DNA of 64,000 nt from Areca catechu (lineage: Eukaryota > Streptophyta > Magnoliopsida > Arecales > Arecaceae): assembly GCA_021397845.1 (NCBI GenBank), contig CM038046.1, positions 62,948,021 to 63,012,020 on the forward strand. Reading direction: 5' to 3'. Position numbers and translations under genes: made by a program. Shown one piece after another: positions 10,410 to 22,829 of the stretch (positions are counted from its first letter, which is position 1; every line of letters starts with the position of its first letter). Below the pieces are notes generated by a model. That model saw only the letters and a program-made list of their open reading frames with translations. It made no database searches and was not told where the DNA came from.

Positions 10410-12800
10410 TGAATCTTATATACCAATCTATAATCCAGGATAGAAAAATTATCCCAATTTTACATGGTCACAAGATGCAATATTAGAAGCCCATAATTTT
10501 GATTAGCCCTACTCTAGGCCCAACCAAGTACTTAATCATCAACCAGGTTTAGATCTTGAGAAAAAATTTAGTCCTCTAGAAAAAGCCCTTAAAGCTTTGG
10601 CTAAATCACAAGCTGACCTTAATGCTACAATTAAGAGTACTAATGCTATCCTAAAGAGTTTCATGCAGACCACGAGCCAACATATAACTCCCAACACCCA
10701 TACTATTACCCATTTAGAGATGAAATTGAGACCATTAGCCATGGCTGTGAGTGAAGAAGAGCTACCTAGTTAACTCAAGAGTGATCCTAAGGGACAATAC
10801 CTAGCTAGAAGCTTTAATATTCCTATAACTATCCCTCAGCAATTGATTATGACTCTTGAGAATGAATTGGTTATAGAGCAACCCTATATAACCAAAATGA
10901 CAAACCTAGATAATTCAAATAAGGCAAAAACATATAAAAAGATATCAAAATGGAGGGACGAACTACTTCCATCATCACCCTACTTACCTATGACCCCATT
11001 TCCTAGTATCCCAAAATCATCCATTATTTTTAATTAGAAGGAAAATAAATAGGTGCAGTGATCAAATTAATTGAGACTTCCCATGGATCACAAATGCAGA
11101 ATACAATAGAGAAAGCTACACATAAAAGTCTCCTCCATGATTCATTAAACCCCTGTCTGGCTCATCTTGAGATGGATGAATTTGATGTAGATGAGTATAC
11201 TGTAGGAATGAATGACCTAGTAGAAACACCTTACCCCAACACTGTCCCACTTTAGATCAAGAAATATGAGCCATCACCTAAACCTTTAATAGCTCCCTTG
11301 TTAGAATCACCACTTGATCCAGAATTGAAGCCACTCCTGTAGCATCCACTGATGCCTTACCAGGAATATTTGATCAAGAAGCTCAAATTGTAGGAGTTCT
11401 AAAAGTATATAAAGAAGCTATTGGGTGGGACATTATGTATATGAGGGATAATGACTTCAAAATTTTTATATCTAATTTCTTTATATTTGCACTACTTTCG
11501 AGGACTACCTTCAAAATTATCTATAGTATTGAAACGATGTATGGAGATAGAATTAATATTAATTTAGAAAAAGTCCTAAGTTATGGATCATAAAGGGATT
11601 ACAACAACACCTATATCATTAGCTGAACCCCTCATGACACTGGTTAAACCTTTGCCTTGAAGGAAGAGGCACTTAAAGGGATCCTAAAATACTTCTTCAG
11701 TACATCAAACACATAGATCTAGGTCCTTTAGAATCCCGACTGGTGCTTAAACTATACCTAGATCTAATTATAATGAAAGAATTGTAGCTATCAAGGGAAT
11801 AAGCACTTAATGATCCCATGTAGGAAGTACTCTGAAACTAAATTTGAATCACGTAGGGAATTACAAATCCATATCAAGATTTGGGTAGGTATTGGATAAG
11901 CACTCTAAGAAGTCTGGATGAAAATGTTACACTTAATCCTTATTGGAAGGCAACCCAGTTTTTTTATTCTTGCTTCTATGATTTTTATTTTTGTAGGAAT
12001 AGTAGACTACTCATGACGGATGCACCTAGCAATAAACGATGCATATATAGTCCAGGTTGTACCTCTCCTTGTCTTACTTTCATGTCTTGATTTTTTTGAC
12101 TCCATTGAGGATAATGAAAATTAAGTTGAGGATAGGAAAAACATTTTGAAAAGTTTTCAAAAAAAAAAATATTTTTAAAAATACTTTAAAAATTACTAAG
12201 AATTTTGAAAAAAAAATTATGGAGAAGATTTTTTATAAATCATGTGCCATGAAAGAAATTCTTGAGCAAAATAAACTAGGAAAAGGTAATAGAGTTAGAA
12301 AGTATTTGCTAATGACCATAAAAAGTCAAGAAGTAGACAAGCTGGTCAGGTTTTTAGTGACCTACTTAGATTACCTAAAGGCTATTAGCACTTCTATTAC
12401 ACATGCACACTAATGAAGTTAAGTAGGTATTAGTTATAAGGTCAATTGAAGATTCAATTATTACTGAAAAATTGGTAATTGTTATACATCCCATTAAAAA
12501 AAACTTGATTTGAGAAAAGAGTGCCTGCTTGGAAAAATAAAAGATAAAAAAGGGGGGCAAGTTCAAAACATTGATTTCCTACCAAGTAACTGGGTCCTTT
12601 CCTTAAGTAAGCATTATTGTTTGCATTAAAATGTGGGCAGTGTAAAAATGCTGCTATTCATAAAAATAAAATAAAATCAGGTGGTGTGAAAGCTATCTAA
12701 GTTCATGAGCTTAATTTGGGGGTGCATAGAAAATTGACCAAAATAGGTGATAAGCGAAGATACAATTATTCTTTACAAGCTAGTACCGAAATACTAAGTT
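10410..12800 (+). pseudogene. Athila-type Ty3/gypsy internal remnant
   Basis: The plus strand from about 10550 encodes the C-terminal part of an Athila-like gag: LEKALKALAKSQADLNATIK, HLEMKLRPLA, and LPS-stop-LKSDPKGQYLARS, where Athila proteins have LPSQ. Around 11310-11430 there is ELKPLL-stop-HPL and later VLKVYKEAIGWDIMYMR, which match the segment just before RT in Athila pol. RT and integrase are then missing. From about 11900 the sequence is 3'-region-like, with a GGAAGGCAACCCAGTTTTTT motif, a CATTGAGGATAATG motif and TTAATTTGGGGGTGCATA at about 12711, all typical of Athila 3' ends. It is heavily decayed and has no recognisable LTR. Confidence 0.7.
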
Positions 12801-13331
12801 AGCCATCACAAACACAAGTTTTCTAGATCTTTGGATAGATTTTAATGAAGTTTTTAATAATAATTATTGCCATCAAGATCACCATGGCCTGGATATCTGA
12901 TAGGGCCCGGTTGAAGTTGGCCTCCACTGGGGATGTCAGGCTCTTCGTCATCGCATCCTCGCTGCCAGTCGGTCTTGCAAAAAAAGAGACCCTGGCTAGG
13001 AATCCCGATGGGGACACTCTGATAGTCAAGTTAGTAAGGTGACCAAGGGGAATAGTTCCTCTATGATGGAGGTTGGGATGCCCCCTTGTAAAAAAAGATA
13101 GAAAAGAATAGAAAACTAGAGTTTCTTGGGTACTAGGGGGTTGTTTACTGCTCCAGCCCTTTACCTTTTTCTTATCCCTTCTCACTTGAGATCCCTCTTA
13201 CTCCTATATAGAAGTTGATTCTACCAGATTGGGTTTGAAGCCTTGATTATGTGCTTCTCCAGGGGCATTCCCTGCAGAAGGGATACAAGTTTATCAGAGC
13301 CCTATCAGACAGGATCCAAGGTTCCCGATGT
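12801..13331. other. LTR-like scrap of unknown family
   Basis: No gene. The stretch holds a TATATA core at 13203-13210 and, at 13290-13300, TTTATCAGAGC, which differs from the Met-tRNA PBS core by two bases. It may be the end of a plus-strand LTR plus PBS truncated by element B. The 120-codon minus-strand reading frame over 12823-13185 shows no domain I recognise. Confidence 0.4.
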
Positions 13332-13473
13332 TGGGTTCAGGCTGACATAGCAAAAGACTAGATTTCAAAATTTTTTATTATTAAAACCCTAATCAGCTAG
13401 AACCCTAGACCAAAAGATCACTTGACCATGATAACTAATAAATCATAACTTTAGGATTATAGAGGAATACCTG

Positions 13474-14683
13474 TGGTGTGAGCACCAGGATCCGAAAGAG
13501 GCTACACTTGATCCAAGCCAACCCAAACTCATTATGGATTTTAGATGAATAAGTTTTTGAGTCTTTAAGCTATGTTCTTCCTTTCATGAGTTTTTTCCTT
13601 AGTCAAAGTCCTTTAATTAGTCCTATAATTAGTCAATTTGTTCTTTCTTAAGCATATGTCATGCAGTCAGTCAATGTGGTTATTTGAGTCAAGTTAGTCA
13701 AGTTCAACTCAAGAGGACAGCCAACATAGACCCAAGTCAAGAACAAGAAGCATGACCATTGAAAGGAGGAAGCCACCTCACCCCCCATGCAAGAAAGGAC
13801 CCTAGAAAAAACCACACCCCTTGCGCCATTTCATCCCCCACATAAGAAGGGCCTCACCTCACTCTCCACGCCAACAGGAAAGGCCACCTCACTCTCCATG
13901 CCAAATATGGAAGGTCCTTGCCCTTGTCATCCAAGACATCAAATTCAAAATCAAGTTGGGCACCCCACTTTATCCTCCTTGATTAATGCATGTAATCTCT
14001 CCCATTTAAAATTCAAAGGGGCTTGGGTAAATGTTAAATACCCCCCTCCTCCTCTTGTAAGGCATCTTGATGAATGAATGAAAATTTATTCTCTTCCAAT
14101 TGCTCATTGGCCTTGTCACTCCATGAGGGAGAAGGGTGTGAGGCCCAGCCAAGTCTTCTAGTCTTCAAGAATCCACAATCTTCTCTTCTCCTTCTTTTGA
14201 TATTTTTCCTTTCCTTTCCTTTCACCTATTCTTCCATGATCTCTGATTAATCTGTTTGCAGGATCCCTGGGTGCATAAAGGCAAAGAGGAGGTCCTCCTT
14301 GCCTTTGAACCATTGATGAGAAGCACTTCATTCAAGGGAGTCAGCCTTCTTATCTAGCTGCCCACTCCATGAGTGTAGAGTGATCCTACTAATGAGGGTA
14401 AAGAGCTCATTGTCTGGTAACAAGTCCTACCCTACACTCCATGATCCGACCTCTTGAAAAGAGCATTGTCCTAATTTATATGGTTTCTCAACCATTAGGT
14501 CCATTTACTTTTTTGCTTTAACTAGATCTACTCTACGGGAAAGTGATTGCATCTTCTAGTAGTCTACTTTGGTGCACCTTTTCATTCTTTGTGGATAAGT
14601 TATGCCATCTTGTTTGGATTATTGCTCACTTTAAAATTCTGCATTTCTTTATGTTGATGTTCCCATTCCTTCATCCCGCATCA
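13474..14683 (+). mobile_element. Solo LTR, 1210 bp, chromodomain-family type
   Basis: It begins TGGTGTGAGCACCAGGATCC and ends CCCGCATCA, and is flanked by ACCTG at 13469-13473 and 14684-14688. The undisturbed site in the 5' LTR of element B reads ATACCTGGAGCAC (about 28050), so the insertion is exact. Its start matches the LTR starts of C and E (TGGTGTGGGCACC). No internal sequence remains, as expected after recombination between two LTRs. Confidence 0.93.
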
Positions 14684-15046
14684 ACCTGGAGCACTATACT
14701 CCTTAATTTTTATAAGGTACATAAGTGTATGCCCTCTAGAGATGATCCACATAGGAATCGGACTAAGGAAGCACTCCTATTGAGCTTGCTTATTTGACTA
14801 GGACTCTTTCCGATAACCTTTCTTCCTTCAATGGCCTTTCTCCCTTTGCTGGAACCCTACCCTCCTATAGGGCACTCAGAGACCTCTCTGAATCTCCTCT
14901 TAGAATATGATTATCCCTCTTATATCTCTCCCTAGACTCTTGTCTTAAAATGACAAGCCTTGTCTTAAAGAAGACTTTTGTCCTAAGAGAAGGAAGAGAG
15001 ATAGAAAAGATTTCTTACAGATCTTATTTATATCAGAATAGCAATG

Positions 15047-15058
15047 CCTTTATATACT
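15047..15058 (-). promoter_or_regulatory. TATA box of element B LTR
   Basis: Minus strand AGTATATAAAGG within the 3' LTR, oriented with the element. Motif-only call. Confidence 0.5.
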
Positions 15059-16853
15059 GAGTGAGGGGGCACCTAATAAACCATTTTCCCATCCCTTGAT
15101 ATGATTTTCTAATGATCAAATAGGAACCTTCAAGTAGAAGGAGTCCCTTGCATGAAAGGTTTTATCTTGATATGCCACATTATGCCGTATCATTATGCCA
15201 AGAGACATATATGTATCTCTTTAATTTTCCAGCGATTTTTCCACTTTTCATGTGGCAAGTAACCAATCAAAATTTGGCTAAGGGATGTGGGATTCCAAAC
15301 GTTGTATCAGAGAACCATAAACCATCAAACAGAAGGACTTTTGGATTTATGATTGCAAGCCAAACATGAAGGGACACATCCCTTCATTTTGTGCACCACA
15401 CTTCTCCACACCATAACCAACCTTTTGACTAATTAAGCCCAATTCAAATGGGTGTGGGGATAAGGGAGATAGACCTAGCACTTATTTGGAATAGGTGATT
15501 AAGTGGCAGAAGGACTCTTGGTCCTTCTGTGCCCCTGAATCTTGGTGCATGCCAATATGGTGCCAAGAGTCCAACCCCTTTGGACTCTTACATAATCTAA
15601 GGATAATGTTCAATAAATTCTAGATAAATATAGATAAATGCTGCTCTAATTAGGACTTAACCCAATCTAAGTCCCACTTAAATTGGTTAGCCTAAATAAC
15701 AAGCAAACTGACCTAATCTAATTGTGTTAGGAGTTAGGTTAGCATGCATATGCTAGTATACAAATTAGCTAACCTATTAGGCTCCGGTGATCCTGACCAA
15801 AATCCAATTGACTTCCTTGGCCAATCTCCTAGCATGTGTGACCTTTTGGGCTTTACATCTGGCCAGTAATAAGCCCAGGTCCAAGCTATTTTGATTTGAT
15901 CAAAACTGATTGACCTAATTAGATCAAATCGAGTTGACCCAAGTTGCCAATTGGAACCAACTTCCAAATTGATTCATGAACCCAACCAATTTGATTCATG
16001 ACAACCTACAAGACATGATTGATGCCTAGTAATGTGTCATACCTACATGAAAGAAAAGAACTTTGATGGAAATTACTAAATACCCTTTAGTGGATAGTTA
16101 CCATGCAATTCAATCCTTCGATCTTTCATTATCCTAACTAAGTGATGGGTATGGAGAATTATCAAATCCTAGCACTTAATCCTTTGAAATCTCAATTTGA
16201 TAATGAAGACTTGATCAATAAAAGATTAGAAGTCCTTTCAAGTCTCATCCTATTTTGATCAAAGACTTCCTGAGTCAACAATCGAAGAGATTACTTGGGA
16301 TAAGTTCTCCTCTTACTAGGAGTGGTTGATTCCATGTTGATCCACTCACATCCTTCATGCATAATCCACCAAGAACACCCCATACATGACTCTTTGTCAT
16401 GAATGAGTATTAACCAAAACATGGTTTTATGTGCATAAGAAACCATGGTGATCTTAAGTCTAAGGATCACTTGCATAACTCCTACTATGAGAATCATCTT
16501 TTGATAAGTAGTAAGACTTCCAGAAGATGTTTTCAAGGCAGATCAATTCAATGAACTCATATCCTAATGAGCACCAACATCCTTGTGTTAGTATCCCTAC
16601 ACAAGTGGCTATAAGACTAACCACCCTCTCCATCAAGCATACATAGGATATGATAGAGTTTCTAGAAACATCGATCCTCAAATCCAACAACAAGGAATAT
16701 TTTATATTATGGTTTATAGAAACTTAGATCTCACCATTATGATTTCCGTCATAATCCTAATTCCATTATCCTAACCTACAGAATTCATCATAATCTTGAT
16801 AAGAATGCAATAGTATGATGAATCAATAATTATCTTTTATTAATAAGTAATAT

Positions 16854-18455
16854 TGGTGTGGGCAGCAGAATCAGACAAAGGCTCCTCAACCCTCTGTGGA
16901 TCTTTGACTAGGGTTTAGTCTGTTGGGTTCTGTAATAAGGCTTCAAGCCTATGCAAATCTTTACTTTGAGTCATGCACTTTTGTTTTAGTCCTGTACCTT
17001 GGCCAATGTGGTCAAGTTAGGTTAATAAACACTGTATTCAACTGAATTGGTCCAAGCCTGAGTCTACTTGAAGATCGGACCCAAGACTATTTGAAGAGGA
17101 AGTGGTCATTGAGTCTAGTCCAATTATTAATGCACCAAGCCATCTTCCATGCCTTGAAGGATGCCAATTCAGCCCTTGTGCCACCTCATCATCCCATGTG
17201 GCGCCACTTAACCATGATAAGTGGGCGGCCCAAATCAAAAGGAAGTACAAATTTCTTGGATGCCATCATGCCAAAGTGGACAACATCTCTTGATACAAGC
17301 CTCCCTTCCCTCCCCCTATCAAGACTCTTTCCAAAAGGACCATGGGTGGCCAAGGAAAAAAATTCAAATGGGAGACCACATTTCTCCCTTCCCTCCCCCT
17401 ATCATGTTTCTCTCCAAAGATGGGTGGGCGGCCAAGGAAAGTCAATGGACATTGAAGAGTGTGAAGGCATGATCGACATGATCCTTGCTACAAGCCCCAT
17501 ATCATGCCTTCTTCCCAAAATGTCAAAGACCAAGGATGCCAAGATCCACCTTCCAAGCCCCAAATCAAGCCACGCCCAACCACAAGCAAGGCTATGGTCG
17601 GCCAAGGAGGAGAAATTCAGAATTTTAGGTGCCTTCTCAAATGAAGACTTATAATTTTTCTTTTGAATTTGAATGGGTCTTAAGGTGCCTATATAAAGGG
17701 ACTTACCCCTCCCTTGTATGGCTAATTTTGAATGAATGAAAAAGAGTTTGAGAGTTATTCTTGTAGCCCTTGTCTTCCAGACTAGGATCTCCAATAGGGA
17801 GTGCCTTTGCCTTCAGGCATCGAGGGGTGTGAGGCCCCAAGTTACCATCTTCAAGCCACCAATCGTTCTTCAAGTTCGGAAGCCATCTGGATGATCCATG
17901 TGGGTGCCTAGCTAGAAGAACTCCATCTTTTACTATTCTCACTTTAGTTACTTCATCTCTTACTTGCTTCTTAATGATTCTTAACCTTTCTCTTGGTTGC
18001 TCACAGGTCCTCCTGGTACCACGGACAACGGATTCGGTCTCCCTTGCCTTTGCGACCATCAGATAGAAAGCCGGCAAACCCACAGGGTTAAAGGCTTGAT
18101 CCTCTAGGCCGCATCCATGAGAGCGAGTGAACTCGGCATCAGGCACATCAGAGTTTATTAAGGTTTACATCCCTAAACTCCTAAGTCGATATTGTTCTAA
18201 GAGCTAAGTCCTATGGGGTTTCTCAATCCTAGGGTGCTCTCATTATCCTTGTTTAGGGGCTAATTTGCTTGCTAGAAGTTCTTATTGTTATAGAATCCCT
18301 AGATCTGCTTATCTTCAAGAATCCTTAAATCCACCAAAACTTAAAGAAAAAAAATTAATAAGAAATTCATCTGCAATCATTAGCATAGAAAAAAAATTAA
18401 CAAGAAATTCATCTGCAATCATTAGCATGCATTTTAGCATCTTAGTCCCATATTA
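16854..18455 (+). repeat. Element C 5' LTR
   Basis: 1602 bp, starting TGGTGTGGGCAGCAG. It ends CCATATTA, where the 3' LTR ends CCATATCA. The two LTRs share long matching tracts. Open frames over 17091-17654 are LTR sequence that recurs in the 3' LTR and are not genes. Confidence 0.92.
17690..17697 (+). promoter_or_regulatory. TATA box of element C 5' LTR
   Basis: TATATAAA preceded by AAGGTGCC. The same motif is at 21971-21978 in the 3' LTR. It lies about 750 bp before the PBS, leaving a long R-U5. Confidence 0.65.
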
Positions 18456-18459
18456 AGTC

Positions 18460-18471
18460 TGGTATCAGAGC
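18460..18471 (+). other. Element C primer-binding site (Met-tRNA)
   Basis: TGGTATCAGAGC, complementary to the 3' end of plant initiator Met-tRNA, four bases after the LTR end. Confidence 0.93.
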
Positions 18472-19537
18472 AAGGTTAGGACTTAGCAGCTTCTTAAGTA
18501 CTTGGATTAGGTGCTTCACCATGGCCATCCGGTCATAGAAAAAAGTAGGGCTACAAGACCCTCACATCCCATTCAAATGAGATTTCCTATGGTCTGTAGG
18601 GGTGCCGATGTGATTGACCCTTGAAGGGGAACATAAGGAGATAGGTTTAGATCCTTAAGAAAAAGTTTTGCATCTTTTGTTTTCAGCATCTTTAGAAACT
18701 CAACAACCTAGTATATAGTCTACTTCTTTAGTTGTTTCTACCTATAACAACATCTGATTTTTGTGATTTTTGTTTATTTGGATTACATATATTTGAAAGT
18801 ATTTTTCAGAATTTTCTTAGATTTTATTGTAGTCTATAGAATTTCTACATACTGGAATACTACCTGAGAATAAATTTGTTATGAAATTCCAGCAAGAGCA
18901 TCTTATCACACTTTCATTTTCCATATAGTTTAATTTTGCATTTAGGTTCATATTTTGTGATTTCCAGCATCTTATTTTCTCCTATCATACATCAAAAATT
19001 CAAAACACAAAAAAACTTAGATACATTTCATTAGATCATTTATACGCCATCATTTTCATAATTAACTTAAGGGCATCAATATCATAAGATAAGGGAAGGA
19101 AGTCATTACCTTTCCTTAGCCCAAAATCATCCACCCTTGCATTTCGAACCCAAACCTAATCTAAAATATAGTAGCAACTTAATAGATTAGGGACACCCAC
19201 AAGTCGGGTTTAACCACTTTTAGAAATCTAGTGCATGCAACCCATCAATTGGTACTGGGAAGCTGGTGTCTAAGGCAAGAGATTTAGCGTCAAACAACCT
19301 AAGCGATGTTATGGTTTTTTAATTGGGTTCTTGCAAAAGTAAGGGGGGCCTCCCACACTCCCACCTCTTACCTGGCCGGTGAAAGGGCTAGTTGATTGTG
19401 CTGTATGTCTTCTACATTGACTAATTGTGATTGAACTCCTAGGTATAGCAAACCGTAGTACCTTGCATTGTGTGTTGCATGTCTAGTCTAGATTAGGAGT
19501 CCATTAGCCATCCATCCTTATCTTATCCATTGTAATC
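18472..19537 (+). other. Element C leader, non-coding
   Basis: About 1.07 kb without a credible ORF. Several stretches match the leaders of A, D and E in reverse orientation (for example the Lys/Leu-poor segment around 19060-19130 and the CCTGGCC segment near 19370). This supports common descent. Confidence 0.7.
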
Positions 19538-20475
19538 ATGGGGTCAAACCTTGAAGCACACTTGTGGGCCCTCAGTGAACAACTGGCCCAATTAGACCAA
19601 AAGATGGCCCAAGCTGAGGCACGGGCAGAAGCCCGCAAGGACCATGCTAAATTCAAATCCTCTAGGCCCAATTTCCTTGGTCCAAGAGCCTATTATCATG
19701 ATCTTGCCCCTGAGCCTAGCCCTGGAAGCCCATACCCATACTTGGTTGAATTAGAGGAAAGACCCATTAGGAACATTAGGACAGAAGCTCTCTCATTTTG
19801 AGGCAGTCTTGATCCTCGGGTTTACATTGCCTGGGAGGAAGATATGGATGATTATTTTAAGTGGAATAAAGTAACTTCTAGAAGGATAACTCTAGTTCCT
19901 TACCTGAGAAAATCCTTATAGAAGATAAGATTGTTGAGCCTAGTCCTGAAACATCAGAACAACAGGAAATTAGTGAGGACTTGGTTCCTGTAAGTCAATG
20001 CCCTTAGGAAGAGCCTACTCCTTTAGCCTCAACCAAAGACCTAATTCAGTTTCCTTATAAAGAGTTCCTTCCTCTAACCCCAGTTGATGACCTTTTTCTG
20101 GAACTGACTAAGTCTTCCTTTCTTGAAAATCCTGCACTTGCGATGACCAAATTCTCCATTCTTCAATTTGACCTTATGTCACCCATAGACCAATGTTCAA
20201 ATCTTAAGGTCATACTGAGTAACTAAGGTCTATTCCAAGTTTCCAATAGATGGTCCCAAAACTCCGATTCCTATTTCCTGTCACACCTTAAGGCTTCCAA
20301 TGTTCTCCAAACTTTCACATCCCACTATATTGAGGTCGTTTGGTTGCACCAGTTTTTCAAGTATGTTAGGTTTGTGACCTACTTTTGGAAGACCTTATGG
20401 CATTTGCTAGGGATCCATTGTAAATTTTCCTGTGCATGCCAAACCAGGGTCAACCTAGAGAGTCTATAGTCTATT
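19538..20475 (+). pseudogene. Element C gag-like ORF with integrase-core fragment
   Basis: Starts MGSNLEAHLWALSEQLAQLD with a short helical, Ala/Glu-rich segment. After a stop at about 19801 the frame continues into LDPRVYIAWEEDMDDYFKWN, the gag signature of chromovirus-like gypsy elements. An acidic, stop-ridden linker follows, then YFWKTLWHLLGIHCKFSCAC at about 20375-20440, from the integrase core between the second Asp and the Glu. The reading frame ends shortly after. Nothing between gag and this fragment resembles protease, RT or RNase H. Confidence 0.72.
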
Positions 20476-20586
20476 AGGTTTAGGCCTTATAGAGTCCAAT
20501 AAAATTCCTCTCAATAAGAATGCATAGTTGAGTCTTCATTTTGCATCATGTTAGAGTTCTGCATTAAGCACTAATTTTAAAATAAT

Positions 20587-21128
20587 TTGGCTGATTCCCG
20601 AAAGAGAGCCAAAGAATTTGAAATAAGGAATTTTGTAATGATTAGGCTTAGGCCTAAATGGTTCCCACCAAGAACTGTTAAGAAACTTCATGCTCGTGGA
20701 GCTGGCCCCTTTAGAGTGATAAGGAGAGTTAGCCCTAATGCTTATGTGCTTGAGCTACCCCCGGAATATGGCATTAGCTTGACTTTCAATATCTCAGACT
20801 CAGTCGAGTATAGGGAGCCAGCAAACATACCCAGCGAGCCATTTGGGCCTGACCTTTCATTTGAGAGCGAACCCGACCCAGAGTGTCTACCACCAATTTT
20901 ACCCGAGAGAGGAGAGCGGATCGAGCATGTCCTAGATGATCAAGCTATCACCACCCGGGGCAAAGGCTATCAACGTTACTTGGTCCGATGGTAAGGTCGA
21001 CCAGAGTCTGATGATACATGGATTACTCAAGAGGACTTGCAACACCTCGACCCAAACCTTCTAGAGGAGTACCAAAGCCAAATTAACCCTTACTCGATAG
21101 GGTCGAGTTTCTCCCACCCCAGGAGAAC
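20587..21128 (+). pseudogene. Element C GPY/F and chromodomain ORF
   Basis: An open frame of about 135 codons: FEIRNFVMIRLRPKWFPPRT, then the GPY/F module (GAGPFRVIRRVSPNAYVLEL, FNISDSVEYREP), an acidic linker (SEPDPECLPP) and the chromodomain (IEHVLDDQAITTRGKG, YQRYLVRW). A TAA replaces the residue after RYLVRW. The frame then continues GRPESDDTWITQEDLQHLDP up to the 3' LTR. The chromodomain would lose its C-terminal helix unless the stop is read through. The module reads heterochromatin marks in chromoviruses. Confidence 0.85.
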
Positions 21129-22736
21129 TGGTGTGGGCACTAGAATTAGACAGAGGCTCTTCAACCCTCTATGGATCTCTGACTAGGGTTTAGTCTGTTG
21201 GGTTTTGTAATAAGGATTCAAGCCTATGCAATTCTTTACTTTGAGTCATGCACTTTTGTTTTAGTCCTATACCTTGGCCAATGTGGTCAAGTTAGGTCAA
21301 TAAATCCTGTATTCAGCTGAATTGGTCCAAGACTGAGTCTAATTAAAGATTGGACCCAAGACTATTTGAAGATAAAGTGGTCATTGAGTCTAGTCCAATT
21401 ATTAATGTGCCAAGCCATCTCTCATGCCTTGAAGGATGCCAATTCAGCCCTTGAGTGCTACCTCATCATTCCATGTGGCACCACTTCACCATGACAAGTG
21501 GGCAGCCCAAATCAAAAGGAAGTACAGATTTCTTGGATGCCATCATGCCAAAGTGGACAACATCTCTTGATACAAGCCTCCCTTCCCTCCCCCTATCAAG
21601 ACTCTTTCCAAAAGGACCATGGGCGGCCAAGGAAGAAATTTCAAATGGGAGACCACATTCCTCCCTTCCCTCCCCCTATCATGTTTCTCTCCAAAGATGG
21701 GTGGGCGGCCAAGGAAAGTCAATGGACATTGAAGAGGTGTGAAGACATGATCTTTGCTACAAGCCCCATATCATGCTTTCTTCCTAAAATGTTTGATCAG
21801 CCATCAAAGACCAAGGGAGCCAAGATCCACCTTCCAAGCCCCAAATCAAGCCATGCCCAAGCACAAGCAAGGCTATGGTCACCCAAGGAGGAGAAATTCA
21901 GAATTTTAGGCGCCTTCTCAAATGAAGACTTGTAATTTTTCTTTTGAATTTGAATGGGTCTTAAGGTGCCTATATAAATGGCCTTACCCCTCCCTTGTAT
22001 GGCTAATTTTGAATGAATGAAAAAGAGTTTGAGAGTTATTCTTCTAGCTTTTGTCTTCTAGACTAGGATCTCTGAGAGGGAGTGCCTTCACCTTCGGGCG
22101 TCGAGGGGTGTAAGGCCCCAAGTTACCATCTTCAAGCCACCAACCGTTCTTCAAGTTTGGAAGCCATCTGGATGATCCATCTGGGTGCCTAGCAAGAAGA
22201 ACTCCATCTTCCACCATTCTCACTTTAGTTCCTTCATCTCTTACTTGCTTCTTGATGATTCTTAACCTTTCTCTTGGTTGCTCACAGGTCCCCCAGGTAC
22301 CACAGACAATGGATTCGGTATCCCTTGCCTTTGCGACCTTCGGACAGAAAGCCGACGAACCCGCAGCGTTGAAGGCTTGATCCTCCAGGCCACATCTGCG
22401 AGAACAAGTGAACTTGGCATCGGGCGCATCAAAGTTTATTAAGGTTTGTATCCCTAAATGCCTAAGTCGATATTGTTCTAAGAGCTAAGTCCTACGGGGT
22501 TTCTCAATCCTGGGGTCCTCTCATTATCCTTGTTTATGGGCTAATTTGCTTGCTAGAAGTTTTTTTTATTATAGAATCCCTAGATCTGCTTGTCTTTGGG
22601 AATCCTTAAATCCACCAAAACTTAAATAAAAAAAATAACAAGAAATTCATCTACAATCATTAGCATAGAAAAAAAATATAACAAGAAATTCATCTGCAAT
22701 CATTAGCATGCATTTTAGCATCTTAGTCCCATATCA
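21129..22736 (+). repeat. Element C 3' LTR
   Basis: 1608 bp, TGGTGTGGGCACTAG to CCCATATCA. The preceding CCCACCCCAGGAGAAC is the conserved tract found before the 3' LTR in this family and probably serves as the plus-strand primer region. Confidence 0.92.
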
Positions 22737-22829
22737 AATATCATATATGAGTTAGAAGATTATAGAAATGCCCATACAAAGATTGGCATTTTGGGCATAA
22801 TTCTTTCAATCTCCCACTTGCACAAAAGC

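Larger units (their letters stand above)
16854..22736 (+). mobile_element. Element C: short chromodomain Ty3/gypsy element
   Basis: 5883 bp with 1.6-kb LTRs and perfect 5-bp target duplication AATAT (16849-16853 and 22737-22741) inside the 3' LTR of element B. Plus-strand order: 5' LTR, Met-tRNA PBS, leader, gag-like ORF, integrase-core fragment, GPY/F plus chromodomain, 3' LTR. The interior is only 2.7 kb and has no protease, RT or RNase H, so the element is non-autonomous. Confidence 0.93.
13332..22808 (-). repeat. Element B 3' LTR in three pieces
   Basis: Removing the solo LTR (13474-14683) and element C (16854-22736), together with one copy of each target duplication, leaves a continuous LTR of about 2.4 kb: 22808-22737, 16853-14684 and 13473-13332. 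Continuity is supported by the first 420 bp matching the intact 5' LTR piece at 27915-28333 across the solo-LTR site. About 2 kb of it (14850-16853) has no partner in the window, because the 5' LTR is truncated. It contains no gene. Confidence 0.82.

Noticed and set aside
17091..17654. 187-codon plus-strand frame as a gene
   Set aside because: It lies wholly in the C 5' LTR, recurs in the 3' LTR at 21455-21935 with frame changes, and has no domain.
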